From an uncultured Duodenibacillus sp. (GTDB lineage: Bacteria; Pseudomonadota; Gammaproteobacteria; Burkholderiales; Burkholderiaceae_F), in NCBI GenBank assembly GCA_944388865.1, contig CALXKM010000049.1, positions 1 to 64,000 of the forward strand: a DNA stretch of 64,000 nt, given 5' to 3'. Position 1 is the first letter of the stretch; every line of letters starts with the position of its first letter. Both the position numbers and the translations under genes were made by a program. The notes beneath the pieces are model-generated. The model saw only the letters and a list, made by a program, of their open reading frames with translations. It was not told where the DNA came from and ran no database searches. Of the stretch, positions 20,073 to 30,355 are shown in pieces.

Positions 20073-20711
20073 TTAGGTTGCCAAGCGGCTTTCTACAAAG
20101 TCTTCCTTTTTTGCGTCCCAAAGGTTTAGCGTGCCTGCGGCCATGTCGTAGTAAAGGGCATGCAGGTTGAGGGAACCTTCGCAGACCTTCTCTTCGAGCC
20201 AGTGATACGACAGAAGATTTTCTATTGAAAGCAGTACGGCGGCCTCTTCGCAGCGCCGCACGAATGTCACCGGATCTGCATCGGGCTCTTCGCGACGCAT
20301 TTCTTCAATGACCGGATTGGCCAGACTTACCCAGCCGGAGATGAACTTTTCGTGAGCGATCTTTTCGTGATTGATTGCTCCAAAGATGCCTCCGCAATTC
20401 GAGTGCCCCATGACGACGATGTTGTCGACTTCCAGATGCTTGACGCCGTATTCGACGGCAGCCATGACGGCATCGGACTTTGACGCGTCGCCGGCGTGCG
20501 GCACAAGTGCGGCGACGCTTCTGACGACAAACAAGTCGCCCGGACGGCAGCCCAGAATAATGGCCGGATCTACGCGCGAATCGCAGCAGGCGATGACGAG
20601 CGTATGAGGATTTTGTCCGTGCTTGAGCTCTTCAAAGAATTCGGTTTCTTTTAATAGATATTCTTCCCGGAAGTTGTGAAAGCCTTCAATGAGTTCGTGA
20701 AAGTTTGCCAT
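20073..20711 (-). CDS. can: Beta-class carbonic anhydrase
   Basis: Interconverts CO2 and bicarbonate in the cytoplasm. The 212-residue protein has the zinc ligands of the beta class: C42-x-D44-x-R46 (CCDSR) and H103-x-x-C106 (HSNCGG). The longer reading frame starts at a GTG near 20753; I prefer the internal ATG near 20711 because the protein then begins MANFHELIEGF, as family members do. The likely role is to supply bicarbonate to biotin carboxylases and to retain CO2; that is inference. Confidence 0.93.
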   Translation of the reverse strand: MANFHELIEGFHNFREEYLLKETEFFEELKHGQNPHTLVIACCDSRVDPAIILGCRPGDLFVVRSVAALVPHAGDASKSDAVMAAVEYGVKHLEVDNIVVMGHSNCGGIFGAINHEKIAHEKFISGWVSLANPVIEEMRREEPDADPVTFVRRCEEAAVLLSIENLLSYHWLEEKVCEGSLNLHALYYDMAAGTLNLWDAKKEDFVESRLAT

Positions 20712-20860
20712 GATCAGAAAAATAGAATTTAACGGTACGCGACTATAGCGCACGCATGGCAGTCATTGGTGTTACACTGCGCGGCGACTAAAAAATTTCT
20801 CTGTGACTGAGGCCGCCTTTGGAGCGGTTTCATTTTTTTTGACGACCGTAAGTTTGTACC

Positions 20861-21547
20861 ATGAAGCCTCGCGACGTTTTCATGCTTGCACTGCGCATTT
20901 TGCTTTTGACCGCAGGCATGTTCGTGATGGCGCTTGGCATTGCCGACGTGACGCTCGCGGGACTTGGAACGACGCCCATCAGCACGGTGCCTTTGGTGAC
21001 GGCTGAAATCTTAGGCATCACCTTCGGCGAGGCGACCTTCTTTGTCAACTGCTTTTTCGTGCTCGGTCAGATTCTTCTTCTAAGGCGCGGCTATCAGTTC
21101 ATCAACTTGCTGCAGATTCCTCTTGTCTTTGTTTTTGGCTTTTTCATTGATCTGGGCATGGAAATTTTTTCCAGCATTGAGCCTTCTCAACTCTGGCAGA
21201 GCTGGGCGATGAGCCTTTCGGGCAATCTTCTTCTTGCTGTCGGCGTCTTTGCTTCAATTAAGTCGCGTACGCTCGTGCAGCCCGGCGAAGGAATCGTCAT
21301 GGCCGTCTCCATCGTCACGCGGAAGTCCTTTGCAAGCTTGAAAATCGCCAACGATGTTTCGCTTGTGGCAATTGCCGCGGCCGCAGGCTGGTTCGTGCTT
21401 GGCCGTTTTGTCGGCATCGGACTCGGAACGCTTGTGTCCGCCGTCATGGTGGGCCTCATGATCAAAGGCATTAATGCGCTCTATCGCCTCATTGTTCCTA
21501 AGAAAACCACTCGTGTGGTGATGAGCGTCGACACTGAGAAAAACTAA
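20861..21547 (+). CDS. YczE/YitT-like integral membrane protein
   Basis: A 228-residue membrane protein with about five or six hydrophobic segments. The N-terminal part (GIADVTLAGLGTTPISTVP) and the central PGEGIVMAVS resemble the YczE/DUF6198 family, whose biochemical role is unknown. A charged C-terminal tail (VPKKTTRVVMSVDTEKN) is probably cytoplasmic. Its stop overlaps the stem of the prlC terminator. No strong ribosome-binding site is seen. A transport or permease role would only be a guess. Confidence 0.7.
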   Translation: MKPRDVFMLALRILLLTAGMFVMALGIADVTLAGLGTTPISTVPLVTAEILGITFGEATFFVNCFFVLGQILLLRRGYQFINLLQIPLVFVFGFFIDLGMEIFSSIEPSQLWQSWAMSLSGNLLLAVGVFASIKSRTLVQPGEGIVMAVSIVTRKSFASLKIANDVSLVAIAAAAGWFVLGRFVGIGLGTLVSAVMVGLMIKGINALYRLIVPKKTTRVVMSVDTEKN

Positions 21548-21575
21548 AGCGCCGGCTTTGATTAAGTCCGGCGCT
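21541..21575 (-). terminator. Terminator of folD-prlC
   Basis: AGCGCCGG (21548-21555) pairs with CCGGCGCT (21568-21575), flanked by AAA/TTT extensions. On the minus strand the stem is followed by TTTAGTTT, 21 nt past the prlC stop. Confidence 0.8.
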
Positions 21576-21596
21576 AAAAAACAAGCGGCAAAGCGC

Positions 21597-23630
21597 TTAT
21601 TGCTGCGTGATGCCGCTGTGGCGCAGCAGCGGCTCAATCGAAGGCTCCCGTCCGCGGAAGGCAATAAAGCTGTCCATTGCGTCGCGGCTTGCACCGCGGC
21701 TTAAGACCTCATCGACCCAGCGCCGGCCGGTATCTTTGTTAAAAAGTCCCTCTTCTTCAAAAGCCGAGAAGGCATCCGCTGAAAGTACTTCAGCCCACTT
21801 GTAGCTGTAGTAGCCGGCAGCATAGCCGCCCGCAAAAATATGCGAGAAGCTCTGCGCAAAGCGATTGAATTCAACCGAGGGTACAACGGCGACTTCACGG
21901 CGCACGTCTTTGAGCACTTTCTGGAAGTCTCCGGCGTGTGAGCTTTGAGGATCGGCATGAATGCGCATGTCAAAAAGAGCAAACTCAAGCTGACGCACGC
22001 AGAACATGCCCGACTGAAAGTTTTTGGCCGCAAGCATCTTTTCAAAAAGCTCGCGCGGCAGCTTTTCGTTGGTATCGACGTGCTGCGAGAGAGTCTCGAG
22101 CACATCAAAGTTCCACGTCCAGTTCTCCATGAACTGACTGGGCATCTCGACGGCGTCCCATTCAAAGCCGTTGATGCCCGAGAGCTGTGCGAGCGGCACG
22201 CGGCTCAGCATGTGGTGCAGGCCGTGTCCAAATTCATGAAAGAGCGTTGTGACGTCGTCGTGCGTGAGCGTTGCGGGCTTGCCGCCGACAGGCTGCTGGA
22301 AGTTGCACACCAGATAGGCTATCGGAGTGCGCACCGTGCCGTCTGGCAGCACGGCATATGTACTGTCGTTGTCCATCCATGCGCCGCCTCGCTTGGTGCT
22401 GCGGGCATAGAGGTCGGTGTAAAACTGAGCAAGCAGCTTGCCCTTTGCGTCTGTGATGCGCCAGAACTGCACGTCGGGGTGCCAAACCGGGGCGCTGTCA
22501 GGTTCGATGCGGATGTCAAAGAGCTTTTCGACCAGGGAGAACATGCCGGAAAAAACGGCCGGCAGCGTGAAGTAGCGACGAACCTCCTGACCGCTGAAAT
22601 TGTATTTGGCGCGGCGCAGCTTTTCTGAAGCCCAGGCCGTGTCCCATGGTTCGAGTTTTTCAAGTCCAAGCTTGGCGCGGGCAAATTCCTGTAGCTCCGC
22701 GTAATCTTGTTCAGCTTTGGGTTTGGCCTTGCGGGCCAGCTCTTCGAGGAAATCGAGAACTTTCTGAGGAGACTTTGCCATCTTCACGGCAAGCGATACC
22801 TCGGCATAGTCCTTCATGCCCAAAAGCAGCGCTTCTTCGCGACGAATCTCAAGCAGACGCGAAATGATGGACGTGTTGTCGTGCGATGCTTCGCCAAGCT
22901 CGCTTGCGCGCGTAATGTAGGCTCGATAGAGCTTTTCGCGCAAAGCGCGGTTTGCACCATACTGCATGGCGGGCAAATAGCTCGGAATCTGAAGCGTGAT
23001 GCGCCAGCCTGCAACGCCAGCGGCCTTGGCTTGTGCGGCATACATCTCGAGAATGTCGGAAGGAATGCCTTCAAGTTCTGCTCTGTCTGAGACGTCAAGC
23101 GCAAAGGCGTTCGTCGCATCCAGAAGATTTTCACTGAACTTCTGGCCGAGCGCGCTTGCTTCTTCTTCGAGTGCTTTGAGCTGAGCCTTTTGCGATGCGG
23201 GCAGCTCGGCACCCGAGAGTCTGAAGTCGCGCAGCTCGTGGTTGATGACGCGCTGCTTGAGAGCGTCAAGCGAAGCAAACTCTTTGCTCGCAGCAATTTC
23301 CTTGTAGCGGGCATACAAAAGTTCGCTTTGCGAGAGCTCGATGAAAAACTGCGTTGTGCGCGGCAAATTGGCGTTGTAGGCTTCGCGCAGCTCGGGACTG
23401 TCCATGACGCCCGTGAGGTGTCCGACGGCGCCCCAGGCGCGGGTGAGCTTCGTGAGTGCAGCTTCCAGCGGCTCGACCGTTGCCTGCCAGCTCGCAGGCG
23501 TTGTTTCCTGAGCGGCTTTGAGCGCCTTGCGGGCGCGATCGAGCAGTTCATCCATGGCAGGCGTGACGTGCTCGGGCTTGATGCAAGCGAAGTCGAGCAA
23601 AACGCCCTGATCAATTAAAGGGTTACCCAT
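21597..23630 (-). CDS. prlC: Oligopeptidase A (M3 family zinc metallopeptidase)
   Basis: A cytosolic zinc endopeptidase that degrades signal peptides and short peptides. The protein is 677 residues (E. coli OpdA 680). The zinc motif HEFGH is at about residues 464-468 (FHEFGHGLHHML), with a downstream FEWDAVEMPSQFMENW segment carrying the third ligand. I start at MGNPLIDQG (23630), not the longer in-frame start at 23687, because it matches the family start MTNPLL. It follows folD by 29 nt on the same strand, so the two are probably co-transcribed. Confidence 0.93.
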   Translation of the reverse strand: MGNPLIDQGVLLDFACIKPEHVTPAMDELLDRARKALKAAQETTPASWQATVEPLEAALTKLTRAWGAVGHLTGVMDSPELREAYNANLPRTTQFFIELSQSELLYARYKEIAASKEFASLDALKQRVINHELRDFRLSGAELPASQKAQLKALEEEASALGQKFSENLLDATNAFALDVSDRAELEGIPSDILEMYAAQAKAAGVAGWRITLQIPSYLPAMQYGANRALREKLYRAYITRASELGEASHDNTSIISRLLEIRREEALLLGMKDYAEVSLAVKMAKSPQKVLDFLEELARKAKPKAEQDYAELQEFARAKLGLEKLEPWDTAWASEKLRRAKYNFSGQEVRRYFTLPAVFSGMFSLVEKLFDIRIEPDSAPVWHPDVQFWRITDAKGKLLAQFYTDLYARSTKRGGAWMDNDSTYAVLPDGTVRTPIAYLVCNFQQPVGGKPATLTHDDVTTLFHEFGHGLHHMLSRVPLAQLSGINGFEWDAVEMPSQFMENWTWNFDVLETLSQHVDTNEKLPRELFEKMLAAKNFQSGMFCVRQLEFALFDMRIHADPQSSHAGDFQKVLKDVRREVAVVPSVEFNRFAQSFSHIFAGGYAAGYYSYKWAEVLSADAFSAFEEEGLFNKDTGRRWVDEVLSRGASRDAMDSFIAFRGREPSIEPLLRHSGITQQ

Positions 23631-23659
23631 TGCGGTTCTGAAAAAAAGAGTAGATAAAA

Positions 23660-24517
23660 CTAGGCTTGAGCGCGGCGGCGCTCGCAAGCTTCGATCGTGT
23701 TGGTCATGAGCATGGCAATCGTCATCGGTCCCACGCCGCCGGGAACAGGCGTGATCCAGCCGGCCTTGAGGCTTGCGCTTTCAAAGTCGACGTCGCCGCA
23801 CAGTTTGCCGTTTTCATCGCGGTTCATGCCGACATCAATAACGAGGGCGCCGGGCTTGATCATGTCGCCGGTGATCATTTTGGCGCGGCCGACGGCTGCA
23901 ACGACGACATCGGCCTGACGCAGGTGCGAGGCAAGATCGCGCGTGCGGCTGTGCGTGATGGTGACGGTTGCATTTTTCTGCAGCAGGAGAATGGCCTGCG
24001 GCTTGCCGACGATGTTGCTGCGTCCGACAACAACGGCGTGCTTGCCGGCGAGATCGTAGTCGGCCGACTCAATGAGCTTCATGACGCCGTACGGCGTGCA
24101 GGGAAGAAAGCCGGTTTTGCCGGTCAAGAGCGCTCCAGCGCTAGCCACGTGAAAGCCGTCAACGTCTTTTTGCGGAGAAATGGCGTCAATGACCTTTTCA
24201 CTGGAAATATGAGCTGGCAGCGGCAGCTGCACAAGAATGCCGTCGACGGCATCGTCAGCATTGAGCTGGGAAATCTTTGCGAGCAGCTCATCTTGGCTTG
24301 TTGAGGCAGGAAGCCGGAATTCAAGGCTTTCAATGCCGACGCGTTCGCAGGCACGAATCTTGTTGCGCACATAGACCTGGCTGGCGGGATCTTCTCCTAC
24401 GAGAATCACGGCAAGTCCGGGCTTGCGGCCTGATTGCGCAAGCTTCTCGGCGCGCGGCTTGAGTTCTTCGGTGATGCGTGCGGCAAGCGCTTTGCCGTCC
24501 AAAATTTGTGCAGTCAT
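23660..24517 (-). CDS. folD: Methylenetetrahydrofolate dehydrogenase/cyclohydrolase
   Basis: Bifunctional cytosolic enzyme that interconverts 5,10-methylene-THF, methenyl-THF and 10-formyl-THF, feeding purine and fMet-tRNA synthesis. The 285-residue protein has the catalytic pair Y49/K53 (SQVYVRNK), the GILVQLPLP signature, the [11 protein letters not shown] dinucleotide-binding loop and the terminal [11 protein letters not shown] motif. The ATG at 24517 is preceded by GGGAGAT at an ideal distance, so the longer frame to 24538 is rejected. First gene of a likely folD-prlC operon. Confidence 0.96.
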   Translation of the reverse strand: MTAQILDGKALAARITEELKPRAEKLAQSGRKPGLAVILVGEDPASQVYVRNKIRACERVGIESLEFRLPASTSQDELLAKISQLNADDAVDGILVQLPLPAHISSEKVIDAISPQKDVDGFHVASAGALLTGKTGFLPCTPYGVMKLIESADYDLAGKHAVVVGRSNIVGKPQAILLLQKNATVTITHSRTRDLASHLRQADVVVAAVGRAKMITGDMIKPGALVIDVGMNRDENGKLCGDVDFESASLKAGWITPVPGGVGPMTIAMLMTNTIEACERRRAQA

Positions 24518-24565
24518 GCGAAATCTCCCAAAAAGCAAAAATAACGAAAACCTGAATTCTGATTG

Positions 24566-24603
24566 CCAAAAATCCGAGACTGCTTTGACAAAGGCAGTCT
24601 CGG
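24566..24603 (-). terminator. Terminator of the lipoprotein gene
   Basis: CCGAGACTGC (24574-24583) pairs perfectly with GCAGTCTCGG (24594-24603). On the minus strand the stem is followed by ATTTTTGG, 35 nt past the stop of the gene at 24639. Confidence 0.85.
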
Positions 24604-24638
24604 AAGTTGGTGCAAATTGTCAGTGCGGCAGCAAGCTG

Positions 24639-25982
24639 CTATTTGCTGCGCAGAAATTCTCCCATCGGATCGGAAGCCGAAGGATAGGGCGAAGAGGATT
24701 CCCGGACATTGCCCGAGGGCAGCTGCAAGGGCGCGGCGGACTCCACGGGCTGCTGCGCGGGGGACTGTCTGCGGCTGGCTTCAAGCTCAGCCTTGATGCG
24801 GGCTTTTTCCTGCGCCTTGTAGGCAGTGCGTGCAGCATCGGCCTGCAGGAGCACCATGCGGATGGCCTCTCCTGCGGCCGGATTGAACTTCAGACGGAAG
24901 TCGACCACGGGCATGTTGTTGCGGATGATGCGCACGGGCACAACGGTAAGTTTGGTGCTGCTTGCGCCGGGACGCATGACCTCGGCAAAGCCTACGCCGA
25001 TGGAGTGCTGATTGATGGGCTGAATGCCCAGATCGGAGCTCGCGACATCTGGATTGGGCTGGAGTTCAAGCACGCGCGTGCCCTGAATATGCGTGATGCT
25101 CCAAGAGCCGCTCTCCTTGCGGCCCTGCTCGACGGGTTCGCAGAAAATGCTGCGGCTGTTGACGGCAACAAGCGAGAAAGTGCCTTTGTCAAGCTTGGCG
25201 CGGCGCGAGCCTTTTTTGAGCGGGCGATCAAAAAGCACACCGTAGGGGGTGGCGCCCACGTGGTTGACGTAGGAAAGACAAAACGGCGAACGGGTGGAGA
25301 ACTGTGCAACGAGTTTTTCAAGCGTAGAGGCGCCGGTGAAGGCCGACACGGAAGGCTGCACGATTTCATCATCACCCAGCCAATAGGTTGTGATGTAGGC
25401 AACCGAGCCGTCGGGGAACTTGGCTTCCGGCGACATGAACCAGGCAAGCTCATCGGGCTGATTGTTGTTGTTGCGCAGGAAGTGACGGATGGGCTTGCCC
25501 GAAATATCAAAAGCACGCAGGGCAATGGCCATGTTAAAGGGCGCCTCGCCCGTATTTCTGATCAGAATACGGCCGTCGCCGAGCTCCTCGGCAGTCATCT
25601 GACCGGAGTTGGGCACGGGATTTGCCGAGCGGTAGAGGGTGGCGGCTCCAGCTCCCCAGGCAAACGCACGCTCGCCGGAGGCTTCAAGGGTCTCAGAGAC
25701 ATTCCAAAGACCGGGAGCACTCTGAGAGATGCGGAAAATGCTGCGGTGCGTGTCAAAGTAGGCGTAGATGCCTTCGGTTAAGGCGGCAATGGCGTTGACT
25801 TCAATTTCCTGCGTGCGGTAGGGGGCTCTGACTGTATGTTCGGGCACCCAGGTCGCATCGGTGAATTCTTTGTAGTCGGCTTTTGTGCGAAGGGGTTCAG
25901 ACGTTGAGCAGCCGGTCAGAACGAGTGCGGCGCCGGCAAAGGCCGCGGCAAGAGCAATTGCAGAAGACGTACGCAATTTCAC
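24639..25982 (-). CDS. Uncharacterised lipoprotein
   Basis: A 447-residue secreted lipoprotein that I do not recognise. Residues 1-24 form a lipoprotein signal ending in a lipobox VLTGC with the lipidated cysteine at 25; Ser-Thr-Ser follows, which usually allows outer-membrane sorting. The body is mainly beta-type with no motif I can name, and the C-terminal ~70 residues are Ala/Gln/Ser/Pro-rich with a charged helical stretch (KAQEKARIKAELEAS). Translation starts at a GTG at 25982 with GGAGT 7 nt upstream. It is monocistronic, with its own terminator. Confidence 0.75.
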   Translation of the reverse strand: MKLRTSSAIALAAAFAGAALVLTGCSTSEPLRTKADYKEFTDATWVPEHTVRAPYRTQEIEVNAIAALTEGIYAYFDTHRSIFRISQSAPGLWNVSETLEASGERAFAWGAGAATLYRSANPVPNSGQMTAEELGDGRILIRNTGEAPFNMAIALRAFDISGKPIRHFLRNNNNQPDELAWFMSPEAKFPDGSVAYITTYWLGDDEIVQPSVSAFTGASTLEKLVAQFSTRSPFCLSYVNHVGATPYGVLFDRPLKKGSRRAKLDKGTFSLVAVNSRSIFCEPVEQGRKESGSWSITHIQGTRVLELQPNPDVASSDLGIQPINQHSIGVGFAEVMRPGASSTKLTVVPVRIIRNNMPVVDFRLKFNPAAGEAIRMVLLQADAARTAYKAQEKARIKAELEASRRQSPAQQPVESAAPLQLPSGNVRESSSPYPSASDPMGEFLRSK

Positions 25983-26161
25983 AGTCGGACTCCGAAAATT
26001 TTTGGCTTTTCAAGCAGACGCGCCGGCAAGGTACAGCGCGCCGTCGCCCTTCTTTGAACTAAAGCAAGCCCGGCTTCAAGGCCAGGCATGACTCCAAACA
26101 TTGTAGTTGAGATTGTTGGCAAGAAAGTGATGGCAAACGATGAACCGCTTGAGTACGACCG

Positions 26162-26209
26162 CAAAAAAATCGCCGACAAGCTTGAAAAACCTGTCGGCGA
26201 CTCGTTTTT
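26162..26209. terminator. Bidirectional terminator downstream of hppA
   Basis: TCGCCGACA (26170-26178) pairs perfectly with TGTCGGCGA (26192-26200). On the minus strand seven Ts follow; on the plus strand CTCGTTTTT follows. It lies about 67 nt past the hppA stop. The rest of the 25983-26266 gap shows no gene. Confidence 0.85.
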
Positions 26210-26266
26210 GCCGTCTGCTCAGATTCCTTGCAGCTTAAGGTCAAAGAATCGGAGAGCAGCGTTCAA

Positions 26267-28315
26267 TCAAAGCAGCGGAACGATGAGCAGCGCCACGATG
26301 TTGATGATCTTGATGAGCGGGTTCACGGCCGGACCGGCGGTGTCCTTGTAGGGATCGCCGACGGTGTCGCCCGTCACGGCAGCCTTGTGGGTTTCGCTTC
26401 CCTTGCCGCCGAAGTGGCCGTCTTCAATGTACTTCTTGGCATTGTCCCAGGCGCCGCCGCCCGTGGTCATCGAGATGGCCACGAAGATGCCCGTGACGAT
26501 GGTGCCCATGAGCACGCCGCCCAGAGCCTGCGGGCCGAGCAGAAGGCCGACGAGAATCGGAACGATCACCGGAAGGATCGAGGGAACGATCATTTCCTTG
26601 ATGGCAGCAGCCGTCAGCATGCCGACAGCCTTGGAGTAGTCGGGCTTGGCCTTGCCTTCCATGATGCCCTTGATTTCCTTGAACTGGCGACGCACTTCAA
26701 TAACCACGCTGCCGGCAGCGCGGCCAACGGCTTCCATGGCCATGGCGCCGAAGAGGTAGGGGATCAAGCCGCCGATGATCAGACCAGCGATCACGGACGG
26801 GTTGGACAAATCAAAGGTGAAGTCGACGTTGAAGGTCTGCTTCAGGGCATGGGTGTAGTCGGCAAAAAGCACCAAAGCGGCAAGACCGGCCGAGCCGATG
26901 GCGTAACCCTTGGTCACGGCCTTGGTCGTGTTGCCGACAGCATCCAGAGGATCGGTGACGGCGCGAACCTTTTCGTCGAGTTCGCTCATTTCAGCGATGC
27001 CGCCGGCGTTGTCCGTAATGGGACCATAGGCGTCAAGCGCAACGATGATGCCGGCCATCGTCAGCATGGACGTGGCTGCAATGGCAATGCCGTAAAGGCC
27101 TGCAAGCGAGTAGCTCACGAGGATGGCAACGACAACGGCCAGAACGGGCATGGCGGTGGCCTTCATCGAAACGGCCAGACCGGCGATGATGTTGGTGCCG
27201 TGGCCGGTCTGAGAAGCCTTGGCCACATCCTGCACGGGCTTATATTCGGTGCCGGTGTAGTACTCGGTGATCACAACCATCAAGCCGGTGAGAACGAGGC
27301 CAACGAGAGCCGTGCCGAAGAGCTTGCCGGTCGTCACGCCCTCGGGCAGCATGGCTGCATCGGTGAAGACGAAGTCGCCCACAAACCAGAATGCAACGGC
27401 GGCAATCACGCCCGAGACGATCAGACCGCGGTAAAGAGCCGTCATGATCTTCTTGCCGGGGATGTACTTCACGAAGAAGGTGCCGATGATGGAGGCAATG
27501 ATGGAGACTGCGCCGAGCAGCAGCGGGTACTCGACCATGCGCATGGCATCGCCCGTCGTGGCCAGAGCGCCGATCATCATGGTGGCGATCAGAGTCACGG
27601 CGTAGGTTTCAAACAAGTCGGCAGCCATGCCTGCGCAGTCGCCCACATTGTCGCCCACGTTGTCGGCGATCACGGCGGGGTTGCGGGGGTCGTCTTCGGG
27701 AATGCCGGCTTCAACCTTGCCCACAAGGTCTGCGCCCACGTCAGCACCCTTGGTGAAGATGCCGCCGCCGAGACGGGCAAAGATGGAAATCAGGCTCGAG
27801 CCGAAGGCAAGACCAATAAGAGGCTTGATGGTGGCGTAGAGTCCTGCATCGGCCGGAGCGCCAGCCACGAGGAAGGCCATGTAGCCTGCCACGCCCAGAA
27901 GGCCGAGGCCGACCACGAGCATGCCGGTGATGGCGCCGCCGCGGAAAGCGACGTTGAGCGCGTGTTCAATGCCCGTGGCTGCAGCCTGAGCGGTGCGCAC
28001 GTTGGCTTTGACGGAAACGTTCATGCCGATGAAGCCGCAGGCGCCAGAAAGGATGGCGCCCAGGGCAAAGCCGATGGCCGTCTTAAAGCCCAAGGCCGGG
28101 ACCATGGCAATCAGAATGAAGAGCACGACGCCGACGATGGCGATCGTGGAGTACTGCTTGGCGAGATAAGCCTGAGCGCCCTGCTGAATAGCATGGGAAA
28201 TTTCCTGCATGCGGGCGTTGCCGGCATCCTTGGCGAGCACCCAGCTGCGGGAGACGAGGCCGAAGATGACGGCCACGATGCCCGCGGCAATGGCGAGCCA
28301 CAAAGCTGTTGTCAT
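26267..28315 (-). CDS. hppA: Membrane-bound proton-pumping pyrophosphatase, K+-independent type
   Basis: An integral membrane enzyme that couples pyrophosphate hydrolysis to proton export, recovering energy from biosynthetic PPi. The 682-residue protein has about 16 hydrophobic helices, the substrate motif [11 protein letters not shown], and the paired aspartate-rich loops DNVGDNVGD and [12 protein letters not shown]. The segment GNTTKA places Lys near residue 465 where K+-dependent enzymes have Ala, the established marker of K+-independent H+-PPases. The ATG at 28315 has GGAGT about 9 nt upstream; the longer frame to 28387 lacks this. Monocistronic. Confidence 0.95.
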   Translation of the reverse strand: MTTALWLAIAAGIVAVIFGLVSRSWVLAKDAGNARMQEISHAIQQGAQAYLAKQYSTIAIVGVVLFILIAMVPALGFKTAIGFALGAILSGACGFIGMNVSVKANVRTAQAAATGIEHALNVAFRGGAITGMLVVGLGLLGVAGYMAFLVAGAPADAGLYATIKPLIGLAFGSSLISIFARLGGGIFTKGADVGADLVGKVEAGIPEDDPRNPAVIADNVGDNVGDCAGMAADLFETYAVTLIATMMIGALATTGDAMRMVEYPLLLGAVSIIASIIGTFFVKYIPGKKIMTALYRGLIVSGVIAAVAFWFVGDFVFTDAAMLPEGVTTGKLFGTALVGLVLTGLMVVITEYYTGTEYKPVQDVAKASQTGHGTNIIAGLAVSMKATAMPVLAVVVAILVSYSLAGLYGIAIAATSMLTMAGIIVALDAYGPITDNAGGIAEMSELDEKVRAVTDPLDAVGNTTKAVTKGYAIGSAGLAALVLFADYTHALKQTFNVDFTFDLSNPSVIAGLIIGGLIPYLFGAMAMEAVGRAAGSVVIEVRRQFKEIKGIMEGKAKPDYSKAVGMLTAAAIKEMIVPSILPVIVPILVGLLLGPQALGGVLMGTIVTGIFVAISMTTGGGAWDNAKKYIEDGHFGGKGSETHKAAVTGDTVGDPYKDTAGPAVNPLIKIINIVALLIVPLL

Positions 28316-28424
28316 AGATAAAACTCCAAAGAGCGCAGCAGCATGTTGGTTTTGATGCGAATCGTTCCTGAACCGGAGCGGGCTCAAGAACGCTCCCTTG
28401 GTTTGGCCGCTGCGCCGACACTGA

Positions 28425-28464
28425 TAAAAAACGCAGGAACAAAGCTGACAATTGCTTTGTTCCT
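28425..28464 (-). terminator. Terminator of adk
   Basis: AGGAACAAAG (28435-28444) and CTTTGTTCCT (28455-28464) form a perfect 10-bp stem. On the minus strand GCG and six Ts follow. It is 16 nt past the adk stop and just upstream of hppA. Confidence 0.88.
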
Positions 28465-28479
28465 GAGAGGGTTAAAAAA

Positions 28480-29214
<735 letters not shown>

Positions 29215-29244
29215 TTAACCGCATAATTCTAGCTGATGGGCACG

Positions 29245-29274
29245 AAAAAGGCGCGCCAGACTCATGGGCGCGCC
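29245..29274 (-). terminator. Terminator of lpxK-trm112-kdsB
   Basis: GGCGCGCC is repeated as its own complement at 29250-29257 and 29267-29274. On the minus strand the stem is followed by TTTTTCG. It separates kdsB from adk. Confidence 0.8.
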
Positions 29275-29317
29275 GCGTGCTTTTCAATGAAAAGCAAAGC
29301 CTCAAGAGGCCGATTTT

Positions 29318-30097
29318 TTAGCAGCTTGTGCTTGACTGACGGCTGAAGATTTTGCGCACGCGCTCGAGATCTTCCTTCGTGTCGACGCCTGCAGGAAGAT
29401 TTTCTTTGAGGACAATGACGCGGATGGCGTAGCCATGCCAGAGCGCTCGCAGCTGCTCGAGGCTCTCAAAGGCTTCAATCGGAGCGCGCTCGAGCGCAGG
29501 GAATGCTTTTAAAAATCCTGCCCGATATGCATAAAGTCCAATGTGGTGATAAGCGGGCAGTCCCTCGGGCAGCGTTGCCGCAGGTCCGTTTTTAAAGGCG
29601 TCGCGCGGCCAGGGTGCTGGTGCGCGTGTAAAGTCAAGCGCCCGAGCGTTTTTATCGAGCACCACCTTGACGACATTTGGATTGAGAAAGCTTTCAACGT
29701 CGGCAATAGGGTGGGCGGCCGTGGCGATGGCGCACTCGGGCGAAGCATCAAGGGCGGCAGCTGCAGCCGAAATGATTTCGGGCGGAATGAGCGGTTCGTC
29801 GCCTTGAACATTGACCACGATTTCATCGTCGGCCAGGCCGAGCTTCATAACGGCCTCCGAGAGTCTATCGGTTCCCGTGGGGTGATCGGGGTTGGTCAAA
29901 ATGGCGCGAATGTTGTGTTCGCTGCAGGCTCGGACGATTTCTTCGCTGTCGCAGGCAACAGCTACGTTCTGAGCGCCCGAGGCGAGAGCGCGCTCGGCCG
30001 TGCGAACGACCATGGGCTTGCCGCAGATGTCGGCCAAGGGCTTTTTTGGCAGGCGCGTGCTTGTCATGCGCGCCGGGATAAGAGCTGTGTAGCGCAT
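29318..30097 (-). CDS. kdsB: 3-deoxy-manno-octulosonate cytidylyltransferase
   Basis: Activates Kdo to CMP-Kdo for the LPS inner core, in the cytoplasm. The 259-residue enzyme begins with the family pattern IPARMTSTRLPKKPLADICGKPM and contains the VNVQGDEPLIPPE metal/substrate motif and the GLYAYRAGFL segment. It is the third gene of an lpxK-trm112-kdsB cluster, the usual proteobacterial order, so it sits with lipid A synthesis. A terminator follows. Confidence 0.96.
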   Translation of the reverse strand: MRYTALIPARMTSTRLPKKPLADICGKPMVVRTAERALASGAQNVAVACDSEEIVRACSEHNIRAILTNPDHPTGTDRLSEAVMKLGLADDEIVVNVQGDEPLIPPEIISAAAAALDASPECAIATAAHPIADVESFLNPNVVKVVLDKNARALDFTRAPAPWPRDAFKNGPAATLPEGLPAYHHIGLYAYRAGFLKAFPALERAPIEAFESLEQLRALWHGYAIRVIVLKENLPAGVDTKEDLERVRKIFSRQSSTSC

Positions 30098-30135
30098 TGC
30101 TTCACCTCAGAGAGTTCTGTTTGCCGTCGAATGCG

Positions 30136-30342
30136 TTAAGAGGCGGCCGGTTTGACGCGTGCTTTTTCAACTTCCTGCGGCGTCAGATCTCGAGCCTCTT
30201 TTTCGAGCATGACGGGTATTTCTCCCACCATGGCAAACCCTTTGGCGCACTTGGCGCACATCAAAAGAGTATGTTCTTCGTTAAAGCGAAGCGGGCCCTT
30301 GCAGATCGGGCATACGAGAACTTCAGTCAGTCTGCTGTCCAT
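30136..30342 (-). CDS. Trm112-family small zinc-binding protein
   Basis: A 68-residue protein with four cysteines in two pairs (LVCPICKGPL and MCAKCAKGF), the Trm112/YcaR fold. In eukaryotes Trm112 activates methyltransferases; in bacteria the homologue between lpxK and kdsB has no settled role. I start at MDSRLTEVLVCP (30342). The longer frame to 30417 would overlap lpxK deeply and adds residues foreign to the family. It lies 13 nt after the lpxK stop and so is almost certainly co-transcribed. Confidence 0.88.
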   Translation of the reverse strand: MDSRLTEVLVCPICKGPLRFNEEHTLLMCAKCAKGFAMVGEIPVMLEKEARDLTPQEVEKARVKPAAS

Positions 30343-30355
30343 GATGTATCTTTTG

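Noticed and set aside
26088..26351. Small plus-strand frame in the gap after hppA
   Set aside because: It spans the bidirectional terminator at 26170-26200 and runs into the hppA antisense strand.
26228..28321. 697-codon open frame on the plus strand opposite hppA
   Set aside because: It is the exact antisense of a highly conserved pyrophosphatase. The composition (His/Gly/Asp/Ala-rich, no fold) is that of a mirror frame in GC-rich DNA.
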